A DNA stretch of 64,000 nt, from assembly GCA_029747015.1 (NCBI GenBank), contig JAKOGI010000181.1, positions 186,001 through 250,000 on the forward strand, given 5' to 3'. The position numbers and the translations under genes are program-made. The notes beneath the pieces were generated by a model. The model saw only the letters and a list, made by a program, of their open reading frames with translations, was not told the origin of the DNA and ran no database searches. Numbering within the stretch: position 1 is the first letter of the stretch; the number at the start of each line of letters is the position of its first letter. Of this stretch, positions 58,089 to 64,000 are shown piece after piece. The DNA is from Carnegiea gigantea. Its lineage: Eukaryota > Streptophyta > Magnoliopsida > Caryophyllales > Cactaceae.

Positions 58089-58767
58089 CTATCCAACCGA
58101 CCGTGTATATACATATGGGGTCAAAATGTAACATAACTGAAAAATTAGCACGCAAATCAATCTAGCGATCCCTAGATGGATCGTAGTATGCTCCTCGCCC
58201 AAGTCAAAACTATTATCTGGAGCGCCCAACTCTGCATCCTCGACATCATGATCAGGCTGATACTCCCCTAACTCTGGGTCTTGTTGTGGATCCCCTATGA
58301 ACTCATCATCAGAGCTAAACTCCACTACCTCTGGTGTATCATGGAGATCCACAGTGATCCATCAGATAGAGGGATCCGCTCTCTAGATCCCAATGACTCT
58401 GGGCTATCGGGCGGTTGAGGAGCACCTGGTGCATGTGGTGATGGTGGGGGGGATGCAATATGTGAAGGAAATATATATTGTAGAGTGTCCATGCGAATCT
58501 CCCTATGCTCAAACTCCTCCCTAAGTAACAGCACGGTGGTAATTGTAGCCCAAGCTCCTTGAAGCTGGAACATAGGTATGTCCCAACCCGGGGCTCTAGA
58601 GTCATGATATGGGACCCTAAACTCAACCCAAGGGGGAACTGTGGGTAAGTACTTATACGGACCATAACACTATGAAACTTAGAATAGGGATCCTCTATGT
58701 GGGCTATCATACTAGCATGTAACAAAGAGGTGTGAGTGACCACAAAAATACCCAACATCATGTTCAC
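58089..58767 (-). pseudogene. Gypsy gag N-terminal region
   Basis: Overlapping frames just after the primer site contain a Pro/His-rich stretch (ASPPPSPHAPGAPQPPD) and an acidic stretch (VEFSSDDEFIGDPQQDPE), typical of the poorly conserved start of chromovirus Gag. Frame changes join them, so no intact start can be chosen. Confidence 0.5.
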
Positions 58768-58930
58768 TGCTCATGAATCCATCTAACTAGGAAGAACCGA
58801 AGAAAATGTGAGAGAAACATGCATTTTTATTATCATAAATCTCTAACGATATATTATTAACTTTCTATAACCAACCTTTTCACCCTCCTATCTCTACTCT
58901 CCTGCCCCACAGCCAATCAAGCAAAATAAA

Positions 58931-58948
58931 ACTTGGTTCCGATACCAA
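58931..58948 (-). promoter_or_regulatory. tRNA-Met primer binding site of the gypsy element
   Basis: TTGGTATCGGAACCAAGT on the minus strand, a near match to TGGTATCAGAGCC-type initiator tRNA-Met sites. It starts three bases from the LTR end. Confidence 0.85.
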
Positions 58949-58951
58949 AAC

Positions 58952-61735
58952 TGTAATTCCCCTAAATAATGTGCATGTCTCATTGATTGTATACTCTTTA
59001 ATTAAACACTAAAATAGAACTGATAAACTCAATGGTTGGGGCATTATCGCTGTCGAGAAGGACAAGGCTTTCACTAAATGCACTAGATCTAACATGGTTA
59101 AGTAGGTATTAGAGTTATACACATTCAAACATCACCAAACTATGTACAAATAGCCACTAACTACCATAAGGTTTATACGCCACGATAAAGTAATTCTTCG
59201 TAAAGCTTACAACTTCATTAACTGAAGATCTCAAAATACAATTCTCAAAATATTCTTGAACCAATATCATTATTGATCTATCCATATTTCCTTACTCACT
59301 TATCTTCTTCAGCTGGTTTGCTACGATAAGGGCGATTCATTAAACATTTGACTAAAACAAAATATGATAAACATTTTGAAATGTGAGTCGAAGCTTAGTG
59401 CATGCATTCCTGTATTGTTCAATGATCACTGAAAAGGCGCCCACTTTGCAATTCATGTTCCTTTAAAATAGTGAATGATATAAATGTAAAACTATATAGC
59501 CGGTTATTATCTGGTAATGAACGCTTTTGTAACTATTATGATCTATAGATAGGTATACAGCTGCCAAGCCGATCGAGGGACCTGGCCTGAGGATGGGTGG
59601 GTAATTGGAGGGCGAATGCCCTATAAATGATAACTGACGGGGTCACTAATTAAGTGATAAATCCTTCTGTAAACTGATTCATTGATATACTTACCAAGAC
59701 ATTGTAAATTTGATAAATACATTCTGATTTTTAAAGACGCAGACAATGAACGTATCTGGAATGTTTAAAATGCAATCTCACTTGATTATATTTATGCACA
59801 ATGAGGAACGATAGACTAGCCTCGAATCTAATGTGGAAATGTAATGGTAGGCATAGGTAGTTAGTAAACAAAGCTCACCTTCACAATTTGTAACTTTAAT
59901 AAAAATTGATTAATTAAATGGCATTCATAAGTCAACATTTTAATATAAGATAGCTGACACTAATATAATTTGAAAACTAAATAAATTAAGGTACTCTAAC
60001 TCGAGGTAAAACAAATTGGAGCAAAATAGACCAAAATAAAATTGAGGTTACAATGAAAAGACTTTAAATAAATCGAATATGGATTTTTGATATTTCTGAG
60101 ATGAATAATAAGGGTTTAAGGGCAAGAAGGGTGTAATTGAGTTTAGAATTTCTTTGATCATATTGACTTAGCTCAACTAGCGATGTTCTCGAGTCATTAC
60201 TCTCCTCACTTCTCCAATTTCATTCACATGTCATTTAACTTTATTTTTCAACCCAATTGAGTTTTAACCACACTTTAATTTATTGAACTCATTGAATTCA
60301 GTATTTTCTTAACAAAATGTGCAATTATTTAGGAACTTTTGATTAAGCTCCCAAAATTCCACTTCACAATCTCGCGATATTTTATTACCGCTTCAAGGTT
60401 CACCTTATAAAATTCATATCTTTCACCCTGCCCTCAAATTAAGACGTAAAACTCTAATATGAAAAGCTTAGGAAGTCCCACAACACTTTCATTTATAGTA
60501 CAAAACACAACTACTACAACATGGCTTCTAAAATTAAGCTTAAGCAAAATTGTGCACAGCTCCAATTTATCATGCGTGGTCTTCATAAATCAACCATAAC
60601 TTTTTCCACAAAACTCAGAATAAAGTGATTCAAGAGGAATTTGAATGAGAACTCATTGACCTACCCATCCACCAAAAATCACAATATTTCCATGCACCAA
60701 TACTTACCAGGTTTTTTCTAAAGTGCCCCTATTTTTGGGTCTATTTCCAGCCCTATATGTGTTTTTTGGTTCCTCCACATAATCACTCAAAATACTCCCA
60801 TAAACTCATTTACTTGCATAATAAATCAAACAACTTCTTTTGGTCACTTTTGGGGTTTTCATAGTCCACTAAATTTGACAAAGCTCATGTAATATCATTC
60901 TTTTAAGTCAATAACACATCCAACCTCCAAATTTCACGTAATTTAATCCAAAAACATACTTGATTCAAAAATCAAATTAAATCATGTATAATCATGAAAC
61001 CCTAGATTATGCCACATTCAAGTTTCCATGCAAATCACCATAAATAGATTTATAAGATCACCAACAACTTTAAATCCATTTTTCATGCCAAAGATCACAA
61101 CATTAAATCGAAAAGCTGAAAGTTCATTATTTTCACATCAAGCTTGCATGATCATACATGATCTCAATTCTTGCATGCTTCCAAACTTAACCAACCTCAA
61201 TAAGGCATCAAACTAGCATTCATTTTTATCAATATAACATGATTCATAATCAAATCCAACATAAAATCAAGAATTCGACAAAGTTGGGTTAAGGTTTACC
61301 GCACTTCAAACTTGAATATAAGAAGATGGGGGTGGTTTTTGGTGATGATAGGAGTTGGGGTTGGTTGCTGGTGGTATTGGGGGTGGGTTCGGTGGTAGCC
61401 CTAGCTGGTGGCATAAGGTGGTGGCAACCACCAGAATTCAGCAATAGCGGCACCAACCTGTGGGGAAAGAAAGCAAGGAAGGAAGAAGAAAATGTGTGGC
61501 TTGGTTTGCTTATAATTTTTTTGGATTTATCTCACTTACTTGGCTAGTGTTTAACATCAAAAAGCAGTTTTTTGTTAATGGTAATTAGGCACAAATGATG
61601 GTGATTAGTTCAATCCAAATACACCAAATTTTTAAGGCTCAAAGTGGTCCCAAATGAATTAGGCTCAAAAGTAAAACACTCTATTGAGGTAAAATTTTTG
61701 TGTAGCTCATTATGAAAAGTAATTTAATGCCTAAG
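58952..61735 (-). repeat. Gypsy 5' LTR, truncated
   Basis: Aligns with 50016-53034 until AATTTAATGCCTAAGG near 61725, then the match ends about 280 bp before the LTR should. The sequence after it matches neither the LTR nor the LINE. Confidence 0.85.
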
Positions 61736-64000
61736 GTAAAGTTGTAAATTTCTCCTACCTATATTACCCATTGATAAATGAGATATTATAGGACACCACC
61801 AAATTAAACACATCGCCTACTTAGATATGGTCGAAGATACCTACAGTTATCATGGTTACCCTACCTATATAAGCTCAAGAAGCAAATTAATGTTGGAGGG
61901 GCACTATAGATGTATTGTTTCTGTCATGGAAAATTCGTTTCACCTTTCTCCACTTATCTAGGCAAATACATAAGCTTCCTGTGTAATTCAATTAATTGCT
62001 ACCAGCTACTATCTTTTTTGTGGAAAACTATTTTTAGGGCCCTTAATTTTAAAATATACTTAAAAGGCCTCCTATTCTATAATAGCCATTTTAAGAGGAC
62101 AAGTCACTATTCTCATTCACACCCATTGCCCTGACCCTTTTATATTTGCATATTTAATTCCTTTTATATTTGCATATTTAATTTTAACACATCCTTGGAA
62201 ACTTACTTTCAAAAATTTGTATTTTGTGCATGTAGTGTTACTTGTTTTGGTATTGTTAGAAGGCGTGTATTTTATGGTGTTCGAGCCACATCAACACAAA
62301 AAAAAGAATAAGATAATTAACTCAACTAATAGTTAATTAAGCTTATTGAGTGCATTTAATGCTTGAATTATCATCTACTTGTCTGACTCCAAATTATGCA
62401 CACATTGTGTACAACCTAGAGGAATCCACTTTAATAGCTCCGCAATCAAACTATATTGATGATATAATTTTTGAATTAAAACGAAAATTAGCGATAAATT
62501 AAGACTAACATTAAGGAGGTAACAAAACAATTGTCTATAATCCATCTTTCTTTAATTAATGCAGCTAGACATAGTAAAAAATCTAATCTAGACGTCAGTG
62601 CTCCATTTCAGTATAAATATCCTTTTCAAAATCTGAAAAACAGAAATTCATTTTCTTTGCAAGATATAAAATTTCCCAAAAAAAAGTCCAAAATTCATCA
62701 GAAAAAAAGAGAAAAACACAGAACAAGAGAAAGAAGATGGAACATAAGTAATATAATCCCGAGGAGTTATAAAATATGTATGGTAAACAACAAAATTCAG
62801 AAGAATTAAGTAAGATCGTGGGTGCAATAGTAGACAAACAAGAAATACTATTTGATGATAATGAAGAGACAAATAATGTATAGTTAGAAGAAGAAATATA
62901 CGAACAAATGAATCTAATTAAAGTAGAAAATTTGGATGTTATTCCATCAGAGAACTTAGGAGGAAACGGCGTAAAAACTATGGTAAATTGGTGGCTGAAA
63001 ATGAAATTAAAAAAATTACGAAGAACTCAGTAGCAATGAATTTGATTTTGATTTAGTTGACAATGCAATTCCAAAACCTGAAAAGTTTGATGAATCATCT
63101 AGTGGAAATACTATTTTTATGAGGCCTAGATATACACCAACAGGGCGAATGATCAATTTTTCTTTTGGGTTCATCTAAAGAGAACCACATAATTTGACGA
63201 GACCAACCTCAATTTGATTAGCCAAGGAGGTTACATGCTAAATATCGATGAAGCTCATAATAGAGAAGAGATACTTGACCATTGGAAGAGGAGTGTGAAT
63301 ATTATCATGAATTTGAATACCATGTGTGCAGCAGAAAGTTTCTTAAACTATATTAAACATAGTTTTTCTGGTTAGTAATTGACAGGTACGACTCATTAGA
63401 TGAGGAACACAAGTATCGAAAATAATGAAAACACTGGCTGCTATATTAAAAAGTTATGTAAGGAAATTGAAAATGATTTATTGGAGCTAAACTTAATTCC
63501 AAAGAAAAGGATAGAGAATAGCAAAGAAAGATGATTAACATAAAACTCTTGAGATATGAGCTACATGAAAAATTATATTGTTGAATTCAGTCAATATTGC
63601 TGGAAAGTTGAGCATAAAGAAATCAAATTTAGTATGTTCTATGATAAGTTACCTTATCCATAAATTACAAAATCGATGAAAAATATATTGCACGACTTCA
63701 AAAAGCAAATATCATTGACACCCAAAATTTTAGTGTTTAAGACAAGTATTTAGATTTAATTGATTTAGTTTAAACAATAGCATTTAGCAGTCTACTTAGA
63801 AGATTGCTTATGGTTGACTGGTATTGTTATGCTGTTGAATTGGTTCATTATAGTGATGAAATGACCTAAATGATAATATTAATACGTGGGAGTTATGGTC
63901 CCCCTTCCATAATCTTGAGGTTGAAATGTCTCTATTGAGCTTTGAAATAACCCAGTGAGGTTATCATATGGAATAGGATGTTGTTACGAAGGCTTGATTA
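61736..64000 (+). mobile_element. Second endogenous pararetrovirus copy, plus strand, cut by right edge
   Basis: Diverged relative of 38775-46013 in opposite orientation. A likely promoter (CTATATAAGCTC near 61864-61875), a damaged primer site (TGGTGTTCGAGCC, 62275-62287), leader matches (AACTTACTTTCAAAAA near 62200) and the first viral frames appear in order. The copy starts where the gypsy LTR breaks off. Its distance from TATA box to primer site, about 400 bases, suits a pararetrovirus leader. Confidence 0.75.
62340..63990 (+). pseudogene. Viral N-terminal and capsid-like frames, second copy
   Basis: 62531-62809 carries LSLINAARHSKKS and FQYKYPFQNLKN, matching the first copy's N-terminal frame (45634-45332). 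Near 63065-63170, PKPEKFDESS and FMRPRYTPTGR match 44970-44850. Near 63570-63660, NYIVEFSQYC and FSMFYDKLPYP match the capsid-like block. Stops and frame changes occur throughout, more densely than in the first copy. The zinc knuckle and enzymes would lie beyond the edge. Confidence 0.7.

Larger units (their letters stand above)
50016..61735 (-). mobile_element. Ty3/gypsy LTR retrotransposon with about 3-kb LTRs, decayed
   Basis: Two direct LTRs (50016-53034 and 58952-61735) flank 5.9 kb. The plus-strand left ends are TGTAATGCCCC and TGTAATTCCCC. A tRNA-Met primer site (58931-58948) and a purine tract (53036-53048) give a minus-strand element. The order is gag, protease, reverse transcriptase, RNase H, integrase, the Ty3/gypsy order. 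The C-terminal sequence after integrase resembles chromovirus (Tekay/Del-like) elements. The 5' LTR is cut short near 61735 at the junction with the second viral copy, so the target duplication (left flank TATTA) cannot be tested. Confidence 0.88.

Noticed and set aside
52484..61547. Small plus-strand frames at matching places in both gypsy LTRs (52484-52678 and 61326-61547)
   Set aside because: They resemble each other because the LTRs do. They are antisense to the element, differ in frame-breaking positions, and have no recognisable product.

Overview
This window looks like plant (probably flowering-plant) heterochromatin made almost entirely of nested, decayed transposable elements. The evidence is En/Spm (CACTA), PIF/Harbinger and hAT transposases of plant type, Ty3/gypsy elements with tRNA-Asp and tRNA-Met primer sites, a TRIM, an L1-type LINE, and two endogenous copies of a caulimovirus-like pararetrovirus. 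I found no intact host gene, no rRNA or tRNA gene and no CRISPR array. The species cannot be named from the sequence.

Layout, left to right. 1-521: part of a FAR1-type DNA-binding domain on the minus strand, cut by the window edge. 465-2275: a tandem duplication whose first copy carries a Tourist-like MITE (759-1857) with an expanded TAA/ATT microsatellite. 2953-3567: an element with long inverted repeats. 4212-4494: a 283-bp TRIM. From about 4700 to 50010 runs one plus-strand L1-type LINE, broken into four visible pieces (4700-5176, 10891-11260, 11800-11978, 49307-50010) by two related non-autonomous LTR elements: LARD-1 (minus strand, 5177-10890) and LARD-2 (plus strand, 11979-49306).

LARD-2 contains the deepest nest. 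A CACTA element of about 24.7 kb (13177-37865, TSD GCG/GCA) sits twelve bases from the end of its 5' LTR. The CACTA carries minus-strand tnpA-like (13901-17455) and TNP2-like (18155-21907) pseudogenes. It was in turn invaded by a 2.0-kb hAT element (23379-25372, TSD CCAAGAAG) and by a PIF/Harbinger element (26502-37580) with an ORF1 and a nearly intact DDE transposase. The Harbinger element was split by a 5.7-kb hAT (27056-32764, TSD GTCTGGAC) with a full-length but decayed transposase. The nest is therefore LINE > LTR element > CACTA > Harbinger > hAT. The internal part of LARD-2 also holds a genome-length, circularly permuted pararetrovirus copy (38775-46013, minus strand) between 10-bp direct repeats.

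50016-61735 is a minus-strand Ty3/gypsy element with LTRs of about 3 kb. It has a tRNA-Met primer site, decayed gag-pol, and a MITE-like insertion at 56165-56983. Its 5' LTR breaks off near 61735, where a second pararetrovirus copy (plus strand) runs to the window edge. No piece looks functional as it stands. The Harbinger transposase is the best preserved, with two stop codons seen in about 380 codons.
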